This document shows positions 10,589 to 19,696 of a stretch of DNA of 64,000 nucleotides, in pieces (position 1 is the first letter of the stretch; every line of letters starts with the position of its first letter). The notes under the pieces are model-generated. The model worked only from the letters and a program-made list of their open reading frames with translations. It was not told the DNA's origin and did no database searches. This stretch comes from Niabella sp. (GTDB lineage Bacteria > Bacteroidota > Bacteroidia > Chitinophagales > Chitinophagaceae), in assembly GCA_027493055.1 (NCBI GenBank), contig JAPUDO010000048.1:23118-87117 (forward strand), in the 5' to 3' direction. The translations under genes and the position numbers were made by a program.

Positions 10589-11017
10589 ATGAGAGTAATA
10601 AAAATATTGGCCATAGTATCCTTCTTCGCCTCTCCTGTTTTTTCTCAAAGCAAAGACATTGTAGCGGTTGCTAGAAAAGTTGAAGCATTACGTCTTGCAA
10701 TGATTAATGCAGACTCGAGCCAACTAAATAGCTTAGTAGTTTCCTGGTTAAGTTACGGGCATTCTACTAATGTCGTGGAAAATAAAAAACAATTTATCAC
10801 CTCACTTATTTCGGGCAAATATGATTTCACAGACATCAGCCTAAAAGAACAGTCAATAGTAATCAACAATAACATCGCAATTGTTCGCCACAAGCTTTTC
10901 GGCGAAACGCACGATAAGGATAAGCCACCTAGCCTTGCCAAACTAGGCGTATTACTGATATGGCAAAAGATAGACAAAAAATGGATGTTGGTGGCAAGAC
11001 AAGCTTGTAAATTATAA
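10589..11017 (+). CDS. Secreted NTF2-like (DUF4440/SnoaL-like) protein
   Basis: This 142-residue protein starts with a signal peptide (ILAIVSFFASPVFS-QS). The rest is a single alpha+beta cone domain of the nuclear transport factor 2-like/DUF4440 type. An initial helix (ARKVEALRLAMINADSSQL) is followed by LVVSWLSYGHSTNVVENKKQFITSLISG and late strands (IVRHKLFGE..., GVLLIWQKIDKKWMLVARQACKL). Small NTF2-like proteins of this kind are frequent passengers in Bacteroidota carbohydrate loci; their role there is mostly unknown. It is 44 bp upstream of dgoK on the same strand and is probably the first gene of that operon. No catalytic residues can be named. Confidence 0.8.
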   Translation: MRVIKILAIVSFFASPVFSQSKDIVAVARKVEALRLAMINADSSQLNSLVVSWLSYGHSTNVVENKKQFITSLISGKYDFTDISLKEQSIVINNNIAIVRHKLFGETHDKDKPPSLAKLGVLLIWQKIDKKWMLVARQACKL

Positions 11018-11061
11018 GATCAAGTCAATAGAAATAGAAACCAAACCACCGAAAATTAAAT

Positions 11062-12069
11062 ATGAGTAACCTGCTTTTTTCTTGTGATTGGGGTACAAGT
11101 TCTTTCCGCCTCAGACTTGTAAATATAGAAACGCATAAAATACTGGCAGAGGTTTTGTCTGAAAAAGGGGTTTCGCCTACCTATCAGGCCTGGGAACAAG
11201 CCACACAGAATAACGGAATAACAAAAGCAGATTTTTTTATCAATGAACTATTGCAAAATTTATCCAAGATTTTTAACGACTTCAAAACTGATATCAAGCA
11301 AATACCATTGATATTATCAGGCATGGCTTCGTCTTCATTAGGGTTGTTGAATTTGCCTTATGCAAAGATCCCTTTAGATATAGAAGGTAAAGATTTAATC
11401 ATTGAAAGTTTGAAAATAAAAAATGACATTTTACATCATATTTTTTTGATTTCGGGCATAAAAGATAACGGAAGCGTAATACGTGGGGAAGAAACACAGT
11501 TGATAGGTATTTTTGAATGGCTCAAATTACAAAAACACAATCTAACAACAGATAAAGTATTCGTCTTTCCTGGCACCCATTCCAAACACATTTTTGTAAA
11601 TGGGAATAAAATCACTGGTTTTAATACTTACATTACCGGAGAGCTATTTATGTTGCTAATGACCAAAAGCATACTTAAAGAATCTGTTTCGGCCCCTGTT
11701 AAAATTGGCAATATTGATCACCACGAATTGAATGCTTTTTGCAATGGTGTAAAGTTATCTCAAACTTCTGGGCTACTAAAAAACCTTTTCGCAGTGCGCT
11801 CCAACTGGTTATTTGATATAATGGATAAGCATAAAAATTATTTTTTCTTAAGTGGATTACTAATTGGTTCAGAATTGGGCGAATTGCGTACGACATATTC
11901 AAGTGAGATTATCGTTTGTTGTGGCAGCAATCTTTATGAATTATATAAAATTGCATGTAGAGAACTGAACATACCAGCGAAAATAGTCGCACCGGAAACC
12001 GTAGATACAGCCGTGATCGAAGCGCATATAAAGATTTTCAAACAGGTTCTTTCCCCTTCGATTCCATAA
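11062..12069 (+). CDS. dgoK: 2-dehydro-3-deoxygalactonokinase
   Basis: This 335-residue protein has the DgoK family layout. The N-terminal phosphate-binding strand-turn is CDWGTSSFRLRLVN (9-22). A middle block follows with SGMASSSLGLLNLPYAKIP and GIKDNGSVIRGEETQLIG, then FPGTHSKHI, ITGFNTYITGELFMLL, LSGLLIGSELGEL and a C-terminal AVIEAHIKI. The enzyme belongs to the ASKHA fold and phosphorylates 2-keto-3-deoxy-D-galactonate at C6 using ATP in the cytoplasm. The next gene, 20 bp downstream, encodes the aldolase that cleaves the product, which supports the call. Acting together they make the lower half of the De Ley-Doudoroff galactose/galactonate route. The upper steps (galactose dehydrogenase, galactonate dehydratase) are not in this window. 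Confidence 0.92.
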   Translation: MSNLLFSCDWGTSSFRLRLVNIETHKILAEVLSEKGVSPTYQAWEQATQNNGITKADFFINELLQNLSKIFNDFKTDIKQIPLILSGMASSSLGLLNLPYAKIPLDIEGKDLIIESLKIKNDILHHIFLISGIKDNGSVIRGEETQLIGIFEWLKLQKHNLTTDKVFVFPGTHSKHIFVNGNKITGFNTYITGELFMLLMTKSILKESVSAPVKIGNIDHHELNAFCNGVKLSQTSGLLKNLFAVRSNWLFDIMDKHKNYFFLSGLLIGSELGELRTTYSSEIIVCCGSNLYELYKIACRELNIPAKIVAPETVDTAVIEAHIKIFKQVLSPSIP

Positions 12070-12089
12070 AAGCAAGTAAAATTTTATTA

Positions 12090-12713
12090 ATGTCAAGAAT
12101 TTATAAAGTCATGATCATTGGTATCGTACGCAATATCAATTATGATGTTTTAAAGCCAATACTGAAACTATATATTCGTGCTGGGTTAACCCATCTTGAA
12201 GTAACTATGAACTCGCCAAATGCCCATCTGATCATAAAAAATATAATCAGAGATTATGGTGATAGTTTATGTGTTGGCGCGGGGACCGTTTGCTCCATGA
12301 ACGACCTAAAGGTGGCGCTAGGCGCATGCGCTCAATTTATTGTAACACCAATCATAGATCCAGATATTATTAAGACATGTGTAAACTTAAATATCCCTGT
12401 ATATCCAGGAGCATTTACACCAACAGAAATACATAAGGCCTGGTCTATGGGTGCAACAATGATAAAAATTTTTCCTGCATCTTCCCTAGGGCCTAATTTT
12501 ATTAAAGATGTAAAAGCTGCACTAAATACTATCAAATTACTTCCAACCGGCGGGATCACCTTACAAAATATAGACCTATTTATAAAATCCGGCGCCGATG
12601 GCTTTGGAATAGGCAGCCCACTTTTTGACGCTAAATATATCGAATCACAAAACTGGATATCACTCGAAAGGCATTTTGAAGCTTTCGCAAATAAACAATC
12701 ATTAATACAATAA
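12090..12713 (+). CDS. dgoA: 2-dehydro-3-deoxy-6-phosphogalactonate aldolase (KDPG/KHG aldolase family)
   Basis: This 207-residue class I aldolase of the Eda/DgoA type has a TIM-barrel pattern. The strand motifs are GIVRNINYD, THLEVTMNSP, CVGAGTVCSMNDLK, FIVTPIIDPDII, YPGAFTPTEIHKAWSMGA, MIKIFPASSLGP and LLPTGGI. The Lys in MIKIFPAS is the Schiff-base residue of this family. It would split 2-keto-3-deoxy-6-phosphogalactonate into pyruvate and glyceraldehyde 3-phosphate. The gene follows dgoK by 20 bp and precedes an MFS transporter by 10 bp. Sequence alone does not fully separate KDPGal from KDPG specificity; the adjacent dgoK decides it. The N-terminus (MSRIYKVMIIGIVRN) is slightly unusual in lacking the classical P-V-hydrophobic opening. 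Confidence 0.9.
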   Translation: MSRIYKVMIIGIVRNINYDVLKPILKLYIRAGLTHLEVTMNSPNAHLIIKNIIRDYGDSLCVGAGTVCSMNDLKVALGACAQFIVTPIIDPDIIKTCVNLNIPVYPGAFTPTEIHKAWSMGATMIKIFPASSLGPNFIKDVKAALNTIKLLPTGGITLQNIDLFIKSGADGFGIGSPLFDAKYIESQNWISLERHFEAFANKQSLIQ

Positions 12714-12723
12714 AATCAATCTA

Positions 12724-14016
12724 ATGCCTCAAAAAATATCCAATTATCGGTGGCTGATTGCTATCCTTCTTTTTTTCGCAACAACTATTAACTATCTTGA
12801 CAGACAGATAATAGGTCTTTTGAAACCTTTACTAGAGAACGAGTTTAATTGGAATGAAACAGATTTTGCTCATATTGTAATGGCATTTACAGCTGCGTAT
12901 GCTATAGGACTACTACTAATAGGCAGGTATATAGATAAGGTAGGTACAAAAATAGGATATGCTGTTGCTGTTGTGATTTGGAGTATAGGAGGTATGCTTC
13001 ATGCGCTGGCAAACAGTGTGGGGGGGTTTATAGTAATGCGCGTTATATTAGGTATCGGTGAGGCAGGTAATTACCCTGCTGCCATGAAAGCTATTGCAGA
13101 ATGGTTTCCTAAAAAAGAACGTGCTTTAGCAACGGGGCTAATGAACGCCGGTACCAGCATCGGAGTTGTGGTAGCATTGTTGTTAGCCCCATTCATACTC
13201 TCCCATTACCGATGGCAGGAAGTGTTTTGGATTACAGGTTCTTTGGGCTTTATCTGGTTGATTTTTTGGTTAATTTTTTATGCTCTGCCCGCCAGACAAA
13301 AAAGAATTACTGAATCGGAGCTAAGTTTAATCACGAATGATATTGCGAGCGACTCAAAGGAACAAAGAAATAAAAATATTTCATGGACAGCATTATTTTC
13401 TATGAAAAACACTTGGGCTTTTATTGCAGGGAAGTTATTCATTGATCCTATATATTGGTTCTTTTTATTTTGGCTTCCTTCTTATTTTTCATCCACTTTT
13501 AGTTTAGATCTTAAAAAACCCAGCCTTCCACTAATGATTATATATACTGCTACAACTTTAGGTAGTATTTTTGGCGGATTTCTTTCTTCCCGCCTGATAA
13601 AAAAAGGATGGCCAGTATTAAAAGCCCGCAAAACGGTGTTACTTGCGTTTGCTCTTATACAAACTTCTATCATTCTAGTGCAATTTGTCTCTTCTATGTG
13701 GATGGCAGTTGCCTTGCTTAGCCTGGCTACCGCTGTCCATCAGGCATGGTCTACTAATATATTTACATTGTCATCCGACATGTTTCCTAAAGAGTATGTA
13801 AGTTCAGTAGTAGGAATAGGTGGTATGGCAGGCGCGATTGGCGGTATGTGTTTTCCAATTCTAGTAGGATACCTACTCGACCTTTTTAAAGCACAGGGAA
13901 ATTTATCAGGCGGATACAATCTACTTTTTACAATTTGTGGTTGTATCTATTTAATGACCTGGTGTATTATTTATCTCCTTACTAAAAAGCCACAACAGCA
14001 AGATCAATTATCATAG
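12724..14016 (+). CDS. MFS transporter of the anion:cation symporter (ExuT/DgoT-like) family
   Basis: This 430-residue integral membrane protein has about 12 predicted segments. The first half carries the hexuronate/galactonate transporter signatures NYLDRQIIGLLKPLL, AYAIGLLLIGRYIDKVGTKIGYA, RVILGIGEAGNYPAAMKAIAEWFPKKERALATGLMNAG and GTSIGVVVALLLAPF. These match the ACS family that moves sugar acids with protons. It closes the NTF2-like/dgoK/dgoA operon 10 bp after dgoA and is followed at once by a strong terminator. The likely substrate is an aldonate or uronate entering the dgoK-dgoA route, for instance galactonate. Which acid it carries is inference from neighbours. Confidence 0.88.
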   Translation: MPQKISNYRWLIAILLFFATTINYLDRQIIGLLKPLLENEFNWNETDFAHIVMAFTAAYAIGLLLIGRYIDKVGTKIGYAVAVVIWSIGGMLHALANSVGGFIVMRVILGIGEAGNYPAAMKAIAEWFPKKERALATGLMNAGTSIGVVVALLLAPFILSHYRWQEVFWITGSLGFIWLIFWLIFYALPARQKRITESELSLITNDIASDSKEQRNKNISWTALFSMKNTWAFIAGKLFIDPIYWFFLFWLPSYFSSTFSLDLKKPSLPLMIIYTATTLGSIFGGFLSSRLIKKGWPVLKARKTVLLAFALIQTSIILVQFVSSMWMAVALLSLATAVHQAWSTNIFTLSSDMFPKEYVSSVVGIGGMAGAIGGMCFPILVGYLLDLFKAQGNLSGGYNLLFTICGCIYLMTWCIIYLLTKKPQQQDQLS

Positions 14017-14057
14017 AAAAATAGAACCTTATGGATTATTATCCGGGTTCTATTTTT
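14017..14057 (+). terminator. Intrinsic terminator after the dgo-type operon
   Basis: A perfect 12-bp stem, AAAAATAGAACC (14017-14028) with GGTTCTATTTTT (14046-14057), begins at the base after the MFS stop codon and ends in a U-tract. A-tract and T-tract flank it, so it may work in both directions. Confidence 0.85.
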
Positions 14058-14745
14058 ATCATTACAGGCATAGGATTTTAAAACGCCCCTTTACACGGCT
14101 TGTCCTGTTGGTTTGTATTACGTATACCATTTGTTAGTTTTTGCAAGTTGTTTGCTAATATTATTTACGTAGCTTTTTATTAATCCTATATCTATTCCTC
14201 AAGATAAAGCGGCTTAAGACCTTCTTATGTTTGGCATTTCAAATACTGATCCTAAATCCAAACACCCTTCTTGCACCTAGTAACTTCTTCAGGATTCGTA
14301 CGTGTTCAGATCCCATTTTCCAAGATCTGTATTAGATGACACACTTCTATTATGCTATTCTTTTTTCTTACAACATACGCCACTTAAATAACTGCAATTG
14401 TGGTAGCTATTCTGGCTTGAGTGATAGTTTGTTCATAACCAAGTTTATTGAAAGTATTAAAGAATATCTATATTATATATGACCAGACTCATCACAGATC
14501 CTATACAATCTCCGTTGTTTTTATATTAAAAGCTTACCGGCAGACATACTAGTGTTCTGTATAAGGTGGACCATCTTTATCAACGCGCCGAGGCTTAAAA
14601 GCAAAACATTTCTGCCTTCTGCTTGTATGTTGAAAGATAACATTGTATTTGACCCCCACCTTATCAACTCATAAAACAGAGTAGCACGATCTCAATAACC
14701 TAGTTTTATCGGATCTAGTCCAAAAGTTGTGGAGCATTATTTGTT
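14058..14745. other. Non-coding, decayed stretch with a short inverted repeat
   Basis: No credible gene is seen in these roughly 690 bp. A pair of inverted ends, ATAAGGTGG at 14561-14569 and CCACCTTAT at 14656-14664, bounds about 100 bp and could be the remains of an IS end or a MITE. I see no target-site duplication next to it. It lies just outside a decayed transposase gene. Confidence 0.35.
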
Positions 14746-15291
14746 TCATGCATAAATTTTAGTTAGTCTGAATAAAAAGTATTCAATTGATCTTACTCCT
14801 CTAAACTGACTTCTGAAGGCCTTGATTTTAGCGTTAAATGATTTTGCCGAGGCATTGGCAGACCGATTATCAAAGTAATTGACAATAGTTTTGTAATGCA
14901 GCTGTATAGATCTTGAGATGGGATTAAAGGCTTTAAATCCGGCCTGTCGTACTTTTTCATGCCACTTAGCCGGCCATAGAGTGGTTTTATCGTAAACATT
15001 ACTCAATTCTGTTGCCAGGTTTTAGGCCTTTTGTGAATCAGGATATCGTCCGAATAATAGCTTTGCCCCTTAGCTCTGGCCGGGTGTCCAATCTGCTGTT
15101 TTCTTGTACAATACATATCGGCTTCGTGCCAGTAGCTGCTTAAGCGTATCGCCATTTTCAAGTATCTCGGCTTTAAATTCCGAACCGGTTTGTCTGGCTC
15201 TTTCAATTGCCTCGTTTTCTACATCCAGAAGACAACCTCTTTGCTGTATAAAGTGAGCGGATGCATAATAGCTAAAACGCCTCTTATGCAC
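14746..15291 (-). pseudogene. Broken ISL3/ISAon1-like transposase, C-terminal part
   Basis: Conceptual translation on the minus strand gives the C-terminal half of an ISAon1-type (ISL3 family) DDE transposase. It can be followed through RGCLLDVENEAIERARQTG, LENGDTLKQLLARSRYVLYKK, LATELSNVYDKTTL, AKWHEKVRQAGFKAFN, LHYKTIVNYFDNRSANAS and FNAKIKAFRSQFRGVRSIEYFLFRLTKIYA in pieces. The frame is broken at least twice. There is a stop/frameshift after WTPGQS near 15070, and the usual KAYNL segment reads K-A-stop-N-L because of a TAA codon near 15021. The N-terminal half and the first catalytic Asp region are absent upstream of 15291. It cannot encode an active transposase. It marks an old insertion at the edge of the PUL. 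Confidence 0.85.
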
Positions 15292-15656
15292 TTACCTACC
15301 AATCTATTCGACAGAATCAAAATCATCAAAATTGTTACCGGGAGTCAGACTAAAGTACTTTCAAAAGAAAATGTTCAACAAACGAAATAATATGAAAAAA
15401 CACTTTGGCTTAAGCCTTATCGGACTATCATCAAAACTCAGCAACTATCGAACAGCTCATCATTGAATACTTATATTTCTACTAATTGTTAGAACCATTT
15501 TCGAGGTAGTTCTGGCTCGATAGATTATTCCTCATCAATTCTCTCCTTTGAAAATCGATAAGAAAGGGAAGCAAATATTATTAACCCGCTTGCCCGAATG
15601 TTTATATTCAGTAATCAAACAATTCATTAACCTATTTGCTTCCTCATTATATTTTT
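15292..15656. other. Intergenic region, no gene seen
   Basis: About 365 bp between the transposase remnant and the sialidase-fold gene. Short plus- and minus-strand frames are present but look random. It may contain degraded IS sequence. I find no promoter or RNA structure that stands out. Confidence 0.4.
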
Positions 15657-16856
15657 TTATTTCGCCAAATCCTCCAGTTTTCCAAACATGACCCTCTCTT
15701 TTCGCCCCTGTGTTACGCAAAGCCAAACTATTCCATTATGCTCTTTGAATGTGGGATATTGGAAACTTTCCCGCGATTCGAAACGATACTTTCTTTCCCA
15801 TGTAATACCGTCTTTCGACACATCAATGTTGAATACTGACCTGCCGCGTTCCTGCCAACCTAGATAATAAATTCCATTAAATTTATCAAATGTTGGTTTT
15901 GAAGAAGATCCATTAGGAACCCAATCCCTGTATTCTCCTTTTGTCCAGGTTTTACCATCTTTACTCGTTGAAAAGACATAGTTTCCTTTATCCTGACGAA
16001 TAATGGCCAACCAAGTCCCATCCGGTAATCTATTTACTGCAGGTTCACAAAGCATAATATCTTGGGGTTCATTAAAATGACCAACAACCTCGAACGTATC
16101 CATTTCCTTGTTTAGAATAGCGAGTCCATTTTGTCTTCCAGCATAATTATTAATAGCGACATAGGTTTTACCATCAAACTCTTTAAAGGAATCAAAAATA
16201 TACAACCCATGCGTTTTTCTTGGCTTTGCGAATCCAAAACGGGCGGCATCATCATAAAAATGAATCGGCTGCATGTCAAAAGTGCCTTGCGCAGTTTTTA
16301 ACTTGGCTTTGTATATGTGATTGGTAAATTTCTGTGTTTTGATATCGAAGTCCATGTACCATGTTTGCGATTGTCGTTTTTCTGGTTCTTCACTTGCGAA
16401 AAAGCATCTCAATGTTTTGTCATCCTTTTTGATAATCCGGGGCACAAAACAAGCTCCGCGTGGCAATGTGTCGTTCTCGAAGGGTTGTTCACCTCTAGCT
16501 ATTGAAATAATGCGTTCCAGTTTCATTGTTTTCAAATTAACTATTGACATTGCAACGTAGATGAATGGCCAGTGTGACGATTCACCCGATTTAATATCAT
16601 TGACTTCAGCTACAATATAAGCACGATCTTCGTCAAAAGTCATGTCTGCATCGTGAGCTCCTCTAACCTGCCAGGCTGTAGTGTTTATTAGTTTATCCAT
16701 TATCCGATCCGCCTTGGCTTTTGCATCCCACTTCTTTGGAATCAGAGCTCGTTTTGCCTGAGGCCATGCTTTATATGGGAGAAAAAAAGCCAGGGAGAGA
16801 AAAATTATTAATACAGGTAGTCTGTTTAATTTCAGGTTGTTTAAGGGATATTTCAT
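15657..16856 (-). CDS. Secreted sialidase-superfamily (BNR/Asp-box) beta-propeller protein
   Basis: This 399-residue protein has a signal peptide (LPVLIIFLSLAFFLPYKAWPQA). Repeated propeller strands contain Asp-box-like elements, VFSTSKDGKTWTKGEY and IDVSKDGITWERKY, and end with GIVWLCVTQGRKERVMFGKLEDLAK. The Asp boxes and length fit a six-bladed sialidase-like propeller. I do not see the full arginine triad and FRIP motif of true neuraminidases, so a sialidase activity should not be assumed. Many Bacteroidota proteins of this shape are of unknown specificity. It stands alone between decayed mobile DNA and a small hypothetical gene. Its A/T-rich upstream region (16857-16969) gives no clear promoter. 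Confidence 0.75.
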   Translation of the reverse strand: MKYPLNNLKLNRLPVLIIFLSLAFFLPYKAWPQAKRALIPKKWDAKAKADRIMDKLINTTAWQVRGAHDADMTFDEDRAYIVAEVNDIKSGESSHWPFIYVAMSIVNLKTMKLERIISIARGEQPFENDTLPRGACFVPRIIKKDDKTLRCFFASEEPEKRQSQTWYMDFDIKTQKFTNHIYKAKLKTAQGTFDMQPIHFYDDAARFGFAKPRKTHGLYIFDSFKEFDGKTYVAINNYAGRQNGLAILNKEMDTFEVVGHFNEPQDIMLCEPAVNRLPDGTWLAIIRQDKGNYVFSTSKDGKTWTKGEYRDWVPNGSSSKPTFDKFNGIYYLGWQERGRSVFNIDVSKDGITWERKYRFESRESFQYPTFKEHNGIVWLCVTQGRKERVMFGKLEDLAK

Positions 16857-16969
16857 CTTATTTTTATTTATTATTAAATCTAAATTATTGGTTTTGTTTA
16901 CTGTTTTAAGAATTGCAGTTTTTTTTCGTAATACAATTAAATAAAAGATTGATTTTATTTACAGCATAT

Positions 16970-17407
16970 TCAAGGTGGGACAAGTACAGATTTGTAGAGG
17001 ATTTTAAAAGAAGGATTAATAGTACTTATGGAATTTTCGCAACTTATTTTTGATGTCACCCATTTTTCAAAAACATTATTCCCAATTATTCCTTCTTTTT
17101 CAATTATTTTTTCGAAACAATACCTCAGCTCGCTTTCTATTAAACTGGTAGTACACGTAGCCTTACAATTCTTGTTTTCACTAATAATTTTTTCTACCCT
17201 TGTATACGTAATTTCCTTTACTCCATTTTTATATATAACTGAACCTTGCCAGATTGCTAATAAAGTGTTCCATGTTTTGTTCACCATATAAAAACTGCTA
17301 TCCATTTGTTGCTGCAATTCATAGGTTACAATTATCCTATCGTTTATTAACTGCATTGCTTTTCCTGCATACGGGACTAGTAATAAATATAGCAGAACTC
17401 GAAACAT
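16970..17407 (-). CDS. Small secreted hypothetical protein
   Basis: I do not recognise this 145-residue protein. It opens with a plausible signal peptide (MFRVLLYLLLVPYAGKAMQ). The rest is polar, with four cysteines in the middle and C-terminal half (around NKNCKATCTTS, LRYCFEK and ISCENS), which suggests disulfides and export. An 87-codon frame on the opposite strand overlaps it, but that frame is hydrophobic low-complexity and looks like a shadow. Base composition is very AT-rich, like the surrounding non-coding DNA, so a chance frame is possible. Confidence 0.4.
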   Translation of the reverse strand: MFRVLLYLLLVPYAGKAMQLINDRIIVTYELQQQMDSSFYMVNKTWNTLLAIWQGSVIYKNGVKEITYTRVEKIISENKNCKATCTTSLIESELRYCFEKIIEKEGIIGNNVFEKWVTSKISCENSISTINPSFKILYKSVLVPP

Positions 17408-18103
17408 ATCCGTTACTTCAGTAAAATATTTTTTCTATAAACCATGAAACAAAAAAAGAAATAGAATTGGAGCAACAATCTTTACATACACTTTATACAG
17501 CGTATAACCGTGACAAACTCTCTCGATTAATTCAAAAGCTGATGACAAAGATCAATAATATAAAAAGAGCATTTATATAAGATATTCTCGAAACCTAATG
17601 ATATTTTATCCTGTTGAACATTTTATAAATCCCTAACCCTACAATTAAGAACAAGTGTTCTCAAGACATAAATGGATTAGCAATTGATAGAAAAGAACAA
17701 CAAGAATATGTTGATTACTGGCATTTTTGCAATACCACTGTTTTAAATATTTAAATTCCTTGAATAGTGTTTTCAAACTTATCTGATCAACAGCCAAATA
17801 AAAAATGCATCCTATATAAAATATGGTTAATACAGCTAATAGTTTTTAAGAAAGTTTAATACAAATCGAGTAGTAGTCAAATAGTATAAAAAAAGAAACA
17901 TGATGGCAAAACATATTTTTGCAATGATATTAGATCCGCCAATGCCTGCCGATCAGATAAAAATAATTTAACTATAATTTATTTAAAAGCCGACAACAAA
18001 AAATATGTATTTTCTTATAGTTTTTTTCTAAATGTTGCTCAAACCAAAATGGCAAACTTTTTTAACCATTACTGTAGTCTTTCCACTTTTAAAATCATCT
18101 TAT
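17408..18103. other. AT-rich intergenic region
   Basis: About 690 bp without a recognisable gene, RNA or repeat. It precedes the DUF1080 gene and presumably contains its promoter, but I see no good TAnnTTTG element. Confidence 0.4.
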
Positions 18104-18943
18104 ATGGCACGCTTATTTTTGTATTGTATACCTATAACATTTTTTTTCTTCTTCACCGAAAAAAAAAGCCAGAAATGGCATCATCTATTTAATGGGAAAG
18201 ATTTAAAAGGCTGGGATAGCTATCTCGATTATGAAACCGACAGCTTTGGTAAGCCGGTTTCTCCCACTAAGCTCGGCTTCAATAACGATAGGTTAAAAGT
18301 ATTTTCTGTTGTAATCGAAAATGAACTACCCGCCATACGTGTGTCAGGAAAAATTTGGGGAGGCTTATCCACTGTAGAAGAGTTTTCTGATTATCATTTA
18401 CAGTTGCAGTTTAAATGGGGAAATACAGCTAATTGGGGTCATAAAAGAGGAAAGAAAAAAGATAGCGGATTGCTTTATCACGGGACAGGAGAACATGGAG
18501 CAAACAACGAGCCCTGGCTAAAATCACAGGAGTTTCAGATCGAGGAAAATAATACAGGAGATTACTGGGGTGTAGCAGGAGCTGGAGTAGAGATCAATAC
18601 TATTAATACCGTTGGTCGAAAATACATATACAACCCAACAGGAACAGTTACTACTTTTAGCCAATCCAGTTATGCAGGTAGGCACTGTGAAAAGATAGTT
18701 GACGCAGAGTACCCAATTGGGCAATGGAACACATTAGACTTGTATTGTTTAAAAGGAATAAGCGTACATGTTGTAAATGGTAAGACTGTAATGGTCTTAA
18801 AAAATTCCTTTCAAGAGAAGGATGGGTTAAAAAAGCCTCTAACGTCAGGAAAGTTACAATTGCAATCTGAGGGAGCCGAATTATTCTACAGAAATATCCG
18901 GATACGTTCAATTAGTGAAATCCCGCCAGAGATATTAAATTAA
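18104..18943 (+). CDS. DUF1080 (3-keto-disaccharide hydrolase-type) secreted protein
   Basis: This protein has the DUF1080 hallmark near its mature N-terminus, WHHLFNGKDLKGWDSYLDYE. Then come YHLQLQFKWG, KDSGLLYHGTGEHG, WLKSQEFQIEENNTGDYWGVAG, GQWNTLDLYCLKG and a final GKLQLQSEGAELFYRNIRIR. The domain is a concanavalin-like beta-sandwich; some members hydrolyse 3-keto-glycosides made by sugar oxidoreductases. An upstream in-frame ATG exists at 18032, but I prefer the ATG at 18104 because it gives a compact signal peptide (MARLFLYCIPITFFFFF). Expected length for a single-domain member is about 250-280 residues, as here. It has no operon partner within 300 bp, and the downstream DNA is decayed. 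Confidence 0.85.
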   Translation: MARLFLYCIPITFFFFFTEKKSQKWHHLFNGKDLKGWDSYLDYETDSFGKPVSPTKLGFNNDRLKVFSVVIENELPAIRVSGKIWGGLSTVEEFSDYHLQLQFKWGNTANWGHKRGKKKDSGLLYHGTGEHGANNEPWLKSQEFQIEENNTGDYWGVAGAGVEINTINTVGRKYIYNPTGTVTTFSQSSYAGRHCEKIVDAEYPIGQWNTLDLYCLKGISVHVVNGKTVMVLKNSFQEKDGLKKPLTSGKLQLQSEGAELFYRNIRIRSISEIPPEILN

Positions 18944-19283
18944 AATTTCTATACGTCAGCCAATTTTTTATTCTCGATCATAATTACTAAAAATTTACAT
19001 GTTAAGTTAAGCCGGACTACTTATTATAATGTGTACGCGAGCTGGAACAGTTGGGATACATTAAATATGCCGGCCCCTATAGTCCAGTATTAGGGGACCT
19101 AATCTATTTGATAGAGATTGATGGTAATGTGTAATGGTACAGATAATTTAACTGCCAATCCCGCGATGATAATTTGTCATCAGATATTATTGTAATCGTC
19201 ATTACTTAATCTTTCCTAAATAATTTCAGTGGTGCGTTTATAACCCAATTCTACTAAAACCTCATATCAAGGGCCAGGAATAA
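18944..19283. other. Intergenic region, no gene seen
   Basis: About 340 bp between the DUF1080 gene and the recombinase remnant. A weak hairpin (CCCCTA...TAGGGG around 19074-19096) lies in it without a T-tract. Nothing else is visible. Confidence 0.35.
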
Positions 19284-19696
19284 ATTACATTACATGCTAC
19301 AGCGTTAAAAATTATAGAGAAACAAAGAAAAAACTTCAACACTATGCTGTACAACCTGAATTGGTATTTGATTTGCCTACTGCTAATGGTGCGAATAAGG
19401 CTCTTGGTGAGTGGACAAAAGCTGCAGGGATAGAAAAAAAGTTTACCTGGTCTTGCGCAAGGTTGAGCTTTCCCATCTTGTTGCAGGATGAAAATGTTGA
19501 TTTAGCAACAGTTGCCTATCTCTTAGGACATACAACAACAAAACAGGTTAGCAAGGCATATAAAAGACATCGACCAAAAGATCAAGTAGCAACGATAAGT
19601 AAACTGCCAAGTGAGCAAAAGAAGGCGGTCAATTCTGCAAAAGTTGTAACATGCTATACTGGGGTAATTGGGGCTTACTTTATGGAGACATTTTGA
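19284..19696 (+). pseudogene. Tyrosine recombinase C-terminal half, frameshifted
   Basis: Translation gives the C-terminal catalytic part of a Bacteroidota phage-type integrase. ITLHATALKIIEKQR in one frame continues as KLQHYAVQPELVFDLPTANG in the next, with a single-base loss in the A-run at 19328-19333. Then come WSCARLSFPILLQDENVDLATVAYLLGHTTTKQVSKAYKRHRPKDQ. The C..R box (CARLSF), the LLGHTTT histidine box and the terminal Tyr in SKAYKRH are visible. The first Arg box and the N-terminal arm are missing on this strand. The gene is therefore inactive. Its 3' end overlaps, head to head, the remains of an integrase N-terminal half on the other strand (19680-20250). Confidence 0.85.

Noticed and set aside
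15657-16856. True exo-alpha-sialidase
   Set aside because: Asp boxes are present but the Arg triad and FRIP motif are not clear, so only a sialidase-like fold is claimed.
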